Part shown: positions 26,799 to 37,096 of the stretch, in pieces
Position numbering within the stretch: the first letter of the stretch is position 1
Layout of the letters: every line of letters starts with the position of its first letter
From: Marinomonas transparens
GTDB taxonomy: Bacteria; Pseudomonadota; Gammaproteobacteria; Pseudomonadales; Marinomonadaceae
DNA: 64,000 nt
Direction of reading: 5' to 3'
Assembly: GCF_016463975.1 (NCBI RefSeq)
Contig: NZ_JAEMNX010000014.1
Span: 1-64,000, forward strand
Notes under the pieces: generated by a model
Databases searched by the model: none
What the model saw: the letters and a program-made list of their open reading frames with translations, nothing else
What the model was told of the DNA's origin: nothing
Translations under genes and position numbers: made by a program

Positions 26799-26923
26799 AC
26801 ACCGCTTCCCTAAAAATTTTTGAGCAACTAATTAGCTAACAAGGCCATGGGGGTCAGCCGCTTTTTCTTCAATAACACGGGAAGAAGCCTTTCACTGATC
26901 TTGTTAAGTATAAGATATTGGCT

Positions 26924-27910
26924 TCAGAGGGCGCGGCGCATCAATCTTGGTAAAAGATGTGCGTCGGTGGGCGACACTCCAAACTCGCGTTTAAAGGCTG
27001 TTGTGAAGTTGCTCGCATGATTATAACCAGCGAGCAGAGCCGCCTCAATAATAGAGATACCATCTCGATGTAAAGCAGTGCGAGCCAGTTCTAAACGACG
27101 CAGCCTTAAATATTGTGTAATACTCATATTAAGGTGTTCGTGGGCGTAACGTTGTAAGGTAGCAGAACTCATACCCAGTTGATTACGAATACTACTTAGG
27201 CTCATGGTCAGTACTTCCTGACTATTCAATAAATCTCGAAACTGTTGCACTCGACGACTTTCTGGGCGTAAATTCACAGGCTCTTTATAAGATAAAGTAT
27301 CTAACCAGCACGCCATCAATGACAAGGCAAAGCCTTCTCTGGCCATACGACTCACATAACTTTGATCATTTTGTGTCAGTAATTGCTGAGCCTGCAACCA
27401 CAATATTTCTGGCAAGGCCCAATCATCGAGACCACCGTGATTCGCCAATTGCTGCTTGATGCCGCTAGATTCCATACCATTTTTTTCAAACCAATCAGGT
27501 TCTACTGACAAATATAAGGCAGACCTTTGTTCATCAGCTTTTGCATTCATTGAGCATAAGTCAGGCTCACTTAAGGTCATGACTTTCGCGTGTCTTGCTT
27601 TTTCTCCAAGCTGAGTCTTTTGCTCGCCTAGCTGGAAACGCATGTTTCCCGAGAGAAATAAGGCAATTTTAAAATTAGGAAACAGTTCTGCTTCAAAACC
27701 AAAATCTCGTATCGCTTTCGCATTGACCATGTGGAAGGTCATACCTGAAGGAAGTAACTCTGTCAGCATCATGCCTTGCATAAGAGATGCAGACTGACGA
27801 TGAGTTTTAGACGTTTTTTGAGGTGTGTCTGACGTATTAACATAAAGCTGATAGCGCTTTAAGAACTGAGCATTATCTTCTAGTTCAAGGTATTCCATCA
27901 ATTCATCCAC
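26924..27910 (-). CDS. AraC family regulator, PchR-like
   Basis: A 328-residue AraC-type regulator with two helix-turn-helix motifs in the last 100 residues (MSLSSIRNQLGMSSATLQRY and ALLAGYNHASNFTTAFKREF). The N-terminal half resembles PchR-type siderophore-sensing regulators. It is divergent from the TonB-dependent siderophore receptor gene at 28108, the usual arrangement for PchR-like proteins that sense the ferric siderophore and activate its receptor. Confidence 0.88.
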   Translation of the reverse strand: MDELMEYLELEDNAQFLKRYQLYVNTSDTPQKTSKTHRQSASLMQGMMLTELLPSGMTFHMVNAKAIRDFGFEAELFPNFKIALFLSGNMRFQLGEQKTQLGEKARHAKVMTLSEPDLCSMNAKADEQRSALYLSVEPDWFEKNGMESSGIKQQLANHGGLDDWALPEILWLQAQQLLTQNDQSYVSRMAREGFALSLMACWLDTLSYKEPVNLRPESRRVQQFRDLLNSQEVLTMSLSSIRNQLGMSSATLQRYAHEHLNMSITQYLRLRRLELARTALHRDGISIIEAALLAGYNHASNFTTAFKREFGVSPTDAHLLPRLMRRAL

Positions 27911-28047
27911 CCTTAGTAAGTCACTTTGCCAGTATTACGACAAGAATACCGCTTTCATTGGCTATTTGAGGGATACGCATAACAGATTGATTACCACGCA
28001 TAAGAAAGCCAATCAGTAGCTGTGGAATAATACGCCCCAGACCCTAC

Positions 28048-28066
28048 AAATGCAATTGATTCTCTT
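28048..28066. promoter_or_regulatory. Possible Fur box upstream of the siderophore receptor
   Basis: AAATGCAATTGATTCTCTT, about 40-60 bases before the receptor ATG, partly matches the Fur consensus (AAATGATAATCATTCTC-like). Iron repression is expected for this type of gene, but the match is imperfect. Confidence 0.35.
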
Positions 28067-28107
28067 TTACGTTTGTTGATTAATATACCTTTCTAGAGAC
28101 CAAAGTC

Positions 28108-30231
28108 ATGCCAAAATACAGACACACTCATTTATCCTTATATTTAAAAGTATCACCTTCCCTACCTATTAAAGTGGCTTCAATCGCATTATTAACATTA
28201 TTTCCAAAGACACTATTAGCGACAGAAATCGAAAACAGCATTGTCATTCCAACCCTAACAATTGAAGGCAATGCTTTATACGATACAGAGTCAAGTGAAG
28301 AGATGACGGGTTATAATGTTGAAGCCGCAACAGTAGGCACAAAAACGCCAGCGGCGCTAAAAGATATTCCACAGTCGATCACCGTTCTCACCAACGACTA
28401 CCTTAAAGACCGTAATATCATTCACCTCGATGATGTCGCTAAAGTAACGCCGGGGTTACGTACCTTGAGTAATGACAGCGGACGCTCCTCGATTTTTTCC
28501 CGAGGTTACGAATATGATGAAGCACTCATTGATGGCTTACCAGCGCCCATTAGCAGTGTTTACGGGTCACTCCCTTCTCTATCCGCATTTGACCGTGTTG
28601 AAATTATGCGTGGCCCTTCTGGGCTATTTAGCAGTACAAGTGAGTTGGGCGGCATCATCAACCTAGTACGTAAACGCGCCACATCCGATACTCAAGGCTC
28701 TGTGAATTTAGGTCTTGGCAGCTGGGGACGCAATCAATTAAGTGCTGATCTATCTGGGGCATTAAATGAAGACGAAAGCGTGCGTAGCCGTATCGTTCTT
28801 TCTCACGCAGATGCACCAAATGAAGTCGATCAGAATGAAAATACGGATCAAAGCCTTTACGCGACACTGGATATTGACCTAGATGATAAGACTGAACTTT
28901 CAGTCGCTGCCTTGCATCAAACAAAAAGCATTACCCCTTCAAATGGCCTACCAAGCTATGCAGACGGCAGCTTACTGGATGTTGCTCCTTCCACTTTCTT
29001 GGGTGCCAATTGGAACGACTTTAACTATGAATCAACCGATTTATTTTTAGATCTCACAAGACAGTTTGCTAATGGCGGCCGTGGACGCATAGCAGGACGT
29101 TATTCAGAACGGGATACGGATTTCCAATATGCCTTTACAGGTAGCTCAGTAGATAGCTTAGGAAATACAAGCCTTGCTGATTACCGGGGTGATCGTAGTG
29201 AAACGGCATGGGCATTGGATGCAAGCTACAGCCAGCCTTTTGAGGCAATGGGCAATATCAATGAGTTTGTTGTCGGAATAGACCATAAAAAGGATAAAAA
29301 CCATTTTGATTCCTCTTATGATAGGAATATCGGTAGTATCAATATCAATACTTTTAATTCGTCCAATGTTAGCTATGCAGCTACGAATTATAGCGACCAC
29401 TCTAAAGGCTCTTCTTCAGAGAAAGGTATTTATGGAAAACTAACATTCCGTCCAATTGATAATTTAGCACTCATTACGGGGGCACGTGTTAGTACATATG
29501 ACATAGACAATGGCAAGCAAACAAAAAGCGAAACCCATCAACTCACATCTTACGCGGGAGCCGTTTACGACTTAACATCCTCTCAAGCGTTTTATTCTAG
29601 TTATTCAGAAGTTTTCAAGCCGCAAACGCAAAGCGATGTTAATGGCAATATCATTGCCCCTCGTGTTGGTGAGCAATATGAAATTGGTTTGAAAGGAAGC
29701 TACGATAATGGTCTATTGAACAGCCGTATTTCCTTATTCCAACTAACAGATGAAAACCGTGCTACATCAATAACAGGAAATACCTATGAGGCCTCTGGTA
29801 AAACGCAGGTTAGAGGCTTTGAGGCAGAGCTAAGTGGACAATACGGCGCTTGGGACATGTTAATGGGTTACACCTATATGGATACTAAAAACATCAGCGG
29901 TGATAAGAATGCCAACTTTAGCTCCATGCCACTGCACACTCTATCCACATGGGCCAAATATAAAATGCCTACTTTAGAAGGGATCACAGTCGGAGCTGGT
30001 CTGACCGCCATGAGTGACTTTTATTACGAAAGAGGGACACGCATAAATGCCGCCGGCTATGCCATTGTCGATGCTTCTGTTAGCAAACAAATTAATGATG
30101 ATTTTAAAGTATCGCTCAATATCAAAAACCTTTTAGATAATAAATATTATGAGCGCGTTGGCACTACTGGGACGTTCAATTTCTACGGACCTTCCAGAAG
30201 TTTCATGATTAATGCCAATTACTCGTTTTAA
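28108..30231 (+). CDS. TonB-dependent siderophore receptor
   Basis: A 707-residue outer-membrane receptor. It has an unusually long signal peptide (about 37 residues, ending near LLATE), a plug domain (about 65-180) with AALKDIPQSITVLTNDYL and VEIMRGPSGLFSS, and a C-terminal 22-strand barrel ending in the typical terminal Phe (ANYSF). It is most like FhuE/FpvA-type ferric-siderophore receptors. The ligand is unknown, and no siderophore biosynthesis genes are in the window, so it may import a xenosiderophore. It is paired with the divergent PchR-like regulator and ends at a strong terminator. Confidence 0.92.
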   Translation: MPKYRHTHLSLYLKVSPSLPIKVASIALLTLFPKTLLATEIENSIVIPTLTIEGNALYDTESSEEMTGYNVEAATVGTKTPAALKDIPQSITVLTNDYLKDRNIIHLDDVAKVTPGLRTLSNDSGRSSIFSRGYEYDEALIDGLPAPISSVYGSLPSLSAFDRVEIMRGPSGLFSSTSELGGIINLVRKRATSDTQGSVNLGLGSWGRNQLSADLSGALNEDESVRSRIVLSHADAPNEVDQNENTDQSLYATLDIDLDDKTELSVAALHQTKSITPSNGLPSYADGSLLDVAPSTFLGANWNDFNYESTDLFLDLTRQFANGGRGRIAGRYSERDTDFQYAFTGSSVDSLGNTSLADYRGDRSETAWALDASYSQPFEAMGNINEFVVGIDHKKDKNHFDSSYDRNIGSININTFNSSNVSYAATNYSDHSKGSSSEKGIYGKLTFRPIDNLALITGARVSTYDIDNGKQTKSETHQLTSYAGAVYDLTSSQAFYSSYSEVFKPQTQSDVNGNIIAPRVGEQYEIGLKGSYDNGLLNSRISLFQLTDENRATSITGNTYEASGKTQVRGFEAELSGQYGAWDMLMGYTYMDTKNISGDKNANFSSMPLHTLSTWAKYKMPTLEGITVGAGLTAMSDFYYERGTRINAAGYAIVDASVSKQINDDFKVSLNIKNLLDNKYYERVGTTGTFNFYGPSRSFMINANYSF

Positions 30232-30249
30232 GTAAGAAGGTTTTGCATG

Positions 30250-30281
30250 AAAAAAGGAGCCTATAACAGGGCTCCTTTTTT
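30250..30281. terminator. Bidirectional terminator between the receptor and lhgO
   Basis: AAAAAAGGAGC(C) / (G)GCTCCTTTTTT hairpin with A and T runs, between the converging receptor and lhgO genes. Confidence 0.87.
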
Positions 30282-30299
30282 AGCTTGAGCAAGAGTATT

Positions 30300-31499
30300 T
30301 TAAAGAGATGTAATTTGCCTATCTAGAGTATCCACAATATAAGCTCCAATGGGAAACGCGCTGGTCGCTGCTGGAGAAGGCGCATTGCACACATGCAGGG
30401 TGCGAGTACTTTGCGAAAATAAAAAATCGTGCACTAGGCTACCGTCTTTCATCACGGCTTGTGCTCTAATACCCGCGGGATAATACTGTAAATCTTCTAA
30501 TTTAATTTGCTCACAATACTTTCTCACTTGCGCAAGGTACCCCGGTTTGTACCATGAATTTTTCGTTTCGACCAAACCAGTACGCCAATGCTTAAACAGT
30601 AGTTTCCAAAAACCTGAAAAACGCACCATGTCTAGAATATCCCTTGGGCTAATGTTTATGCGCCCATAACCTTCTCGCTTCCATCCTTGTACCGCATTTG
30701 GGCCTACCGTGACGGACCCGTCTATCATACGAGTAAGGTGCACACCTAAAAAAGGCAAATCTGGGTCAGGTATAGGATAAATAAGGTGGTTCACCACATT
30801 ATTGAATTTGCTTGGCAATTGATAATATTCCCCCCTAAAGGGAATAATCTGAAAGTCTGTGGGGATGTTGAGCATTTTAGTCAGCCGATCAGCCATCAAA
30901 CCACTACAACTGACCAAGTACGAGGCACTCACTACATCATTATCCAATGTGATAGTAACCTGCTCATGGCTTTCGCTCAGATCAACCACTTCACTGCCTA
31001 ACCGGAGATCACCTCCGCCTTTAACAAATAATTCGGCTAACTTCTGACAGACATGGCGGTAATTCACTATGCCCGTAGAAGGAACAAAAAGTGCCCCTAT
31101 TCCTTTTACATTAGGCTCTCGCTCTTTAAGTTGTTCTTCATCCAGCTTAATCACCTCAAGGTCGTTTTCTAAACAACGTGTATAGAGAGCATCCATTCGT
31201 TGTTTTTCAAGTTCGTTGGTGGCGACTAACAACTTTCCACATTGATCAAAATCGATGTGATGCTTATGGCAAAATGTTTTTGTTGCCTCTGCTCCCTGTT
31301 TGCAAAACTTGGCTTTGAGACTGCCCGGTGCATAATACACTCCCGCATGTATCACTCCAGAATTATGGCCTGTCTGATGCGTACCTACCTCTTGCTCTTT
31401 ATCAATTAATACAATATTCCATTGGGGATAACGCTTTTGCAGTTGCCAAGCGGTAGACAAGCCCACAATTCCGGCACCTATTACAGCGATATCATACAT
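30300..31499 (-). CDS. lhgO: L-2-hydroxyglutarate oxidase/dehydrogenase
   Basis: A 399-residue membrane-associated FAD enzyme of the LhgO (YgaF) family, oxidising L-2-hydroxyglutarate to 2-oxoglutarate. N-terminal DAO-type motif AVIGAGIVGLSTAW (about 5-18), and the family signature HQTGHNSGVIHAGVYY (about 46-61). The ATG at 31499 is chosen because GGGGAAC lies five bases upstream; the eight codons before it are in frame but lack a ribosome-binding site. No csiD partner (glutarate hydroxylase) is adjacent. Its product feeds the TCA cluster encoded next door. Confidence 0.92.
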   Translation of the reverse strand: MYDIAVIGAGIVGLSTAWQLQKRYPQWNIVLIDKEQEVGTHQTGHNSGVIHAGVYYAPGSLKAKFCKQGAEATKTFCHKHHIDFDQCGKLLVATNELEKQRMDALYTRCLENDLEVIKLDEEQLKEREPNVKGIGALFVPSTGIVNYRHVCQKLAELFVKGGGDLRLGSEVVDLSESHEQVTITLDNDVVSASYLVSCSGLMADRLTKMLNIPTDFQIIPFRGEYYQLPSKFNNVVNHLIYPIPDPDLPFLGVHLTRMIDGSVTVGPNAVQGWKREGYGRINISPRDILDMVRFSGFWKLLFKHWRTGLVETKNSWYKPGYLAQVRKYCEQIKLEDLQYYPAGIRAQAVMKDGSLVHDFLFSQSTRTLHVCNAPSPAATSAFPIGAYIVDTLDRQITSL

Positions 31500-31597
31500 T
31501 TGTTCCCCAAACCGGCTAACCATTCAACACCTCTTTTTATTATTATTTGGAACTCAGCATGCCATTTAAAGTAACTTAAGCACGACAAAAGACCGCT

Positions 31598-31825
31598 TTA
31601 ACTATCGATAGCGAAACGCCTAATAAATTCTCCTTTATCTTGATGGTACTGCGCGATGCACTTTTGACAAACACACACCGAAACGGACTTCTCTTTCGGA
31701 ATAAGTTGTAGCATCTCATTGGGAACATTAACGGCAAAGCACCAACAAGGCTGACTGTTTTTAACAGCAGAGTTTTTATCAATAGCGCAATTATTATTCT
31801 CTAAACAAAATGGACATTCCATCAA
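31598..31825 (-). CDS. Cysteine-rich CWC family protein
   Basis: A 75-residue cysteine-rich protein with ECPFC near the N-terminus, the family-defining CWC triplet (PCWCFAV, about residues 27-33) and a CVCQKC group at about 51-56, a likely zinc-binding arrangement. The function of the family is unknown. It follows lhgO's start region in the same orientation and is separated from sucD by a terminator. Confidence 0.8.
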   Translation of the reverse strand: MMECPFCLENNNCAIDKNSAVKNSQPCWCFAVNVPNEMLQLIPKEKSVSVCVCQKCIAQYHQDKGEFIRRFAIDS

Positions 31826-31845
31826 TCATTTTACTCAGCTTAAAC

Positions 31846-31874
31846 AAAAAATCCCTGCATAAAGCAGGGATTTT
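31846..31874 (-). terminator. Terminator of the suc operon
   Basis: AAAATCCCTGC-ATAAA-GCAGGGATTTT hairpin with a T run on the minus strand, 31 bases after the sucD stop codon. Confidence 0.88.
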
Positions 31875-31904
31875 AATCAGTAAAACGTTATTGAAAAAGC
31901 CAGC

Positions 31905-32777
31905 TTACCAGCCAGTCAATTCTTTCAATGCAGAACCAATATCAGCCAAAGAACGAACGGTTTTAACACCAGCGTCTTCTAGGGCTGCGAATTTCTCATC
32001 TGCCGTACCTTTACCACCAGAGATGATAGCGCCAGCATGACCCATACGCTTACCAGCAGGAGCAGTAACACCCGCAATGTAAGAAACAACAGGTTTAGTC
32101 ACATTTGCTTTGATATAAGCAGCCGCTTCTTCTTCAGCCGTACCACCAATTTCACCGATCATCACAATCGCTTCAGTTTGTGGGTCGTTTTGGAACAATT
32201 CCAATACGTCGATGAAGTTAGTACCTGGAATTGGATCACCACCGATACCAACACAAGTAGATTGACCAAAGCCTGCATCAGTAGTTTGTTTAACTGCTTC
32301 ATAAGTCAAAGTACCTGAACGAGATACGATACCTACTTTACCTGGCAGATGAATATGACCAGGCATGATACCAATCTTACATTCACCAGGAGTAATAACA
32401 CCTGGGCAGTTAGGGCCAACTAGACGAACACCTAGAGCATCACAAGCCACTTTACAATCAAGCATATCCAAAGTAGGAATACCTTCAGTAATACAAACGA
32501 TCAACTTGATGCCAGAGTTAGCCGCTTCAAGGATAGAGTCTTTACAGAAAGGAGCAGGTACATAGATAACAGACGCTTCAGCGCCCGTTGCTTCAACGGC
32601 TTCTTTTACTGTATTGAATACAGGCAGGCCTAGGTGAGTTTGACCACCTTTACCAGGTGTTACACCACCAACCATTTTTGTACCATAAGCAATCGCTTGC
32701 TCAGAATGGAAAGTACCCTGTCCGCCAGTAAAACCCTGACAGATAACTTTAGTATCTTTATTAATTAATACAGACAT
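31905..32777 (-). CDS. sucD: Succinyl-CoA synthetase alpha subunit
   Basis: The 290-residue alpha subunit, which binds CoA and carries the phospho-histidine of ADP-forming succinyl-CoA ligase. The active-site loop [17 protein letters not shown] is near residues 246-262, and the CoA-binding Rossmann domain begins with [13 protein letters not shown]. It directly follows sucC with a one-base overlap, indicating translational coupling. Last gene of sucAB-lpdG-sucCD. Confidence 0.98.
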   Translation of the reverse strand: MSVLINKDTKVICQGFTGGQGTFHSEQAIAYGTKMVGGVTPGKGGQTHLGLPVFNTVKEAVEATGAEASVIYVPAPFCKDSILEAANSGIKLIVCITEGIPTLDMLDCKVACDALGVRLVGPNCPGVITPGECKIGIMPGHIHLPGKVGIVSRSGTLTYEAVKQTTDAGFGQSTCVGIGGDPIPGTNFIDVLELFQNDPQTEAIVMIGEIGGTAEEEAAAYIKANVTKPVVSYIAGVTAPAGKRMGHAGAIISGGKGTADEKFAALEDAGVKTVRSLADIGSALKELTGW

Positions 32778-33943
32778 TATTTGCCCTCCGCAGCTTTAAC
32801 AACTTGGATAGCTGCATCTTTAAGACTGGTAGCCGCGATGATATCAAGATCAGATTTCGCTAGTACTTCACGACCAAGGTCAGCATTCGTACCCTCTAGA
32901 CGTACAACAACAGGTACGGTAACACCAACCTGCTCAACGGCACCGATAATACCTTCAGCGATCATGTCACAACGAACGATACCACCAAAGATGTTAACCA
33001 ATACGGCTTTAACATTGTCATCAGAAAGAATGATTTTAAATGCTTCAGCAACACGCTCTTTTGTCGCACCGCCGCCGACATCTAGGAAGTTAGCAGGTTT
33101 GCCACCATGTAGGTTCACGATGTCCATAGTACCCATCGCTAGTCCGGCACCGTTAACCATGCAACCGACGTTTCCATCTAGTGCTACGTAGTTAAGCTCC
33201 CACTGTGCGGCATGTGCTTCACGCTCATCTTCTTGAGATGGATCATGAAACTCTTGCATTTTCTTCTGGCGGTAAACTGCGTTGCTATCAATACCGATTT
33301 TACCATCTAGACAATGGAGGTTACCTTCATCCGTGATCACTAGAGGGTTAATTTCTAGCAATGCAAAATCATAGTCATGGAACATTTGTGACAAACCAAG
33401 GAAGATCTTAGTGAACTGCTTGATTTGTGCTGGGTTAAGACCCAATTTAAATGCCATTTCACGTGCTTGATAAGGTTGAGCACCAACAAGAGGATCAATG
33501 ATCGCTTTGTGAATTAGCTCAGGGGTTTCCTCAGCCACTTTCTCAATCTCAACACCGCCTTCAGTAGACGCCATGAAAACGACTTTACGAGTTGAACGGT
33601 CAACGACTGCACCTAGATACAATTCGTTGGCAATGTCAGTGCAAGATTCTACAAGAATCTTAGCGACTGGCTGGCCTTTCTCATCTGTTTGATAAGTAAC
33701 TAGGTTTTTACCTAACCAGTGCTGCGTAAACTCAGTAATTGCGTCATAAGAATCAACAAGTTTTACACCGCCCGCTTTACCGCGACCACCTGCGTGTACT
33801 TGAGCTTTAACAACCCACTTGTCACCACCGATTTTTTTCGCCGCTTCCACCGCCGCTTTTGGCGTGTCTACTGCGTACCCTGTAGATACTGGCAGGTTAT
33901 AATCAGCAAAAAGCTGTTTAGCCTGATATTCATGTAGGTTCAT
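32777..33943 (-). CDS. sucC: Succinyl-CoA synthetase beta subunit
   Basis: A 388-residue ATP-grasp subunit that binds ADP and succinate. It begins [19 protein letters not shown], and the C-terminal CoA-ligase domain contains [16 protein letters not shown]. The length equals that of the E. coli protein. It partners with SucD to conserve the thioester energy of succinyl-CoA as ATP. Confidence 0.98.
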   Translation of the reverse strand: MNLHEYQAKQLFADYNLPVSTGYAVDTPKAAVEAAKKIGGDKWVVKAQVHAGGRGKAGGVKLVDSYDAITEFTQHWLGKNLVTYQTDEKGQPVAKILVESCTDIANELYLGAVVDRSTRKVVFMASTEGGVEIEKVAEETPELIHKAIIDPLVGAQPYQAREMAFKLGLNPAQIKQFTKIFLGLSQMFHDYDFALLEINPLVITDEGNLHCLDGKIGIDSNAVYRQKKMQEFHDPSQEDEREAHAAQWELNYVALDGNVGCMVNGAGLAMGTMDIVNLHGGKPANFLDVGGGATKERVAEAFKIILSDDNVKAVLVNIFGGIVRCDMIAEGIIGAVEQVGVTVPVVVRLEGTNADLGREVLAKSDLDIIAATSLKDAAIQVVKAAEGK

Positions 33944-34034
33944 TTGATTCTTCCGCTCATCTTAATGATTGACATAAGCTCTGTCCGTTAAGACAGAAAT
34001 TGCCGGCTCGTGGCCGGCAAATCTATTTTTTTTA

Positions 34035-35531
<1,497 letters not shown>

Positions 35532-35561
35532 TCAATTCATACACTCTATTGGTACGAATAC

Positions 35562-37061
35562 TTAGATTTCAAGCAATAGACGAGCTGGATCTTCAAGCAA
35601 GTCTTTAATCGTTACCAAGAATTGCACAGCTTCTTTACCATCGATCATACGATGATCATAAGACAGTGCTAGATACATCATTGGTTGGATGACAACCTGA
35701 CCATTTACCGCCATTGGACGATCTTGAATTTTATGCATACCCAAGATAGCTGTTTGAGGCGGATTAATAATCGGCGTAGACATCAAAGAACCAAAAGTAC
35801 CGCCATTAGTAATGGTGAAAGTACCACCCTGCATATCATCCATACCCAATTTACCGTCACGACCGCGAATAGCAAAGTCCATGATAGTAGATTCAATATC
35901 TGCAAGGCCCATCGCTTCAGTATTGCGAAGTACAGGAACCATCAAACCACGATTCGTAGAGACTGCTACACCAATATCTTGATAGCCATGGTAAACCATG
36001 TCATTGCCATCGATAGAAGCGTTCACCGCTGGGAAGCGTTTCAATGCTTCTGTTGCCGCTTTCACAAAGAAAGACATAAAGCCAAGCTTAGTGCCATTAT
36101 GAGTCTTCATGAACTCATCTTTGTATTTCTTACGGATCTCCATAACAGGACCCATATTGACTTCATTATAAGTCGTCAATAAGGCAGCGGTTTGTTGAGC
36201 TTCGACTAAACGTTTGGCTATCGTGGCACGTAGACGAGTCATAGGAACACGTTTTTCGATACGGCCATCTGCGCCAAGAGCTGGCATCGCAGCTGGCGCG
36301 GCAGCAGCCACAGGAGCAGAAGTTTTCGCTTTAGCTGCTGCATCTACATCTTCTTTAGTAATACGGCCACCTTTGCCTGTACCCTTCACTTGTGCTGCAG
36401 AAAGACCAGCTTCAGCCAGTGCTTTACGTGCGGCAGGACCAGCAACACCGTCTTCGTCAGACTCAACAGCAACTGGAGCAGTTTCAGCTACCGGCGCTGC
36501 GGCAGAACCAGAAGCACCAACTAGGAAATTCCCTAATATTTCAGCGCTCTGCACTGTATCGCCTTCATTTTTAAAGATTTCGCCAATGGCTCCAGCGGCT
36601 GGAGCAACCACTTCAAGAACCACTTTATCGGTTTCAATATCAACAATGTGCTCATCGCGAGCACAAGCTTCACCCGGCTGCTTGTACCAAGTAGCAACGG
36701 TACCGTCAGCAACAGATTCAGGAAAAGTTGGCGTTTTTATTTCAACCGTTTCTGAAGCGCTAGAGGCTGGCGCCGCCGCAGCAGGCGCAGCTGTTTTTTC
36801 AACAGATGCAGACGATGCTGCTGCGCCAGACTCGAAGGTCGCAATAACTTCATCACTCAACACGGTATCACCTTCAGCTTTAACGATTGTCTCAAGTACA
36901 CCGTCAGCAGGAGCAACGACTTCCAAAACAACTTTGTCAGTCTCAATATCAACAATTAGCTCATCACGCTTACACGCTTCGCCTGGCTGTTTGTGCCAAG
37001 TAGCAACAGTACCGTCTGCTACGGATTCTGGAAAAGTAGGTGCTTTAATTTCAATACTCAT
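35562..37061 (-). CDS. sucB: 2-oxoglutarate dehydrogenase E2 (dihydrolipoyl succinyltransferase) with two lipoyl domains
   Basis: A 499-residue succinyltransferase core of the 2-oxoglutarate dehydrogenase complex. There are two nearly identical lipoyl domains: residues about 2-76 with the lipoyl Lys in IETDKVV (Lys43) and about 105-180 (Lys146), each followed by an Ala/Pro-rich linker. Then come a peripheral subunit-binding domain (about 206-240) and the catalytic domain with DHRMIDG near 469-475. SucB in E. coli has one lipoyl domain and about 405 residues; the extra length here is one additional lipoyl domain and linker. Flanked by sucA and lpdG. Confidence 0.96.
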   Translation of the reverse strand: MSIEIKAPTFPESVADGTVATWHKQPGEACKRDELIVDIETDKVVLEVVAPADGVLETIVKAEGDTVLSDEVIATFESGAAASSASVEKTAAPAAAAPASSASETVEIKTPTFPESVADGTVATWYKQPGEACARDEHIVDIETDKVVLEVVAPAAGAIGEIFKNEGDTVQSAEILGNFLVGASGSAAAPVAETAPVAVESDEDGVAGPAARKALAEAGLSAAQVKGTGKGGRITKEDVDAAAKAKTSAPVAAAAPAAMPALGADGRIEKRVPMTRLRATIAKRLVEAQQTAALLTTYNEVNMGPVMEIRKKYKDEFMKTHNGTKLGFMSFFVKAATEALKRFPAVNASIDGNDMVYHGYQDIGVAVSTNRGLMVPVLRNTEAMGLADIESTIMDFAIRGRDGKLGMDDMQGGTFTITNGGTFGSLMSTPIINPPQTAILGMHKIQDRPMAVNGQVVIQPMMYLALSYDHRMIDGKEAVQFLVTIKDLLEDPARLLLEI

Positions 37062-37096
37062 TTTATACCCTTATCTCTCTCTGACAGGCTATGGTA

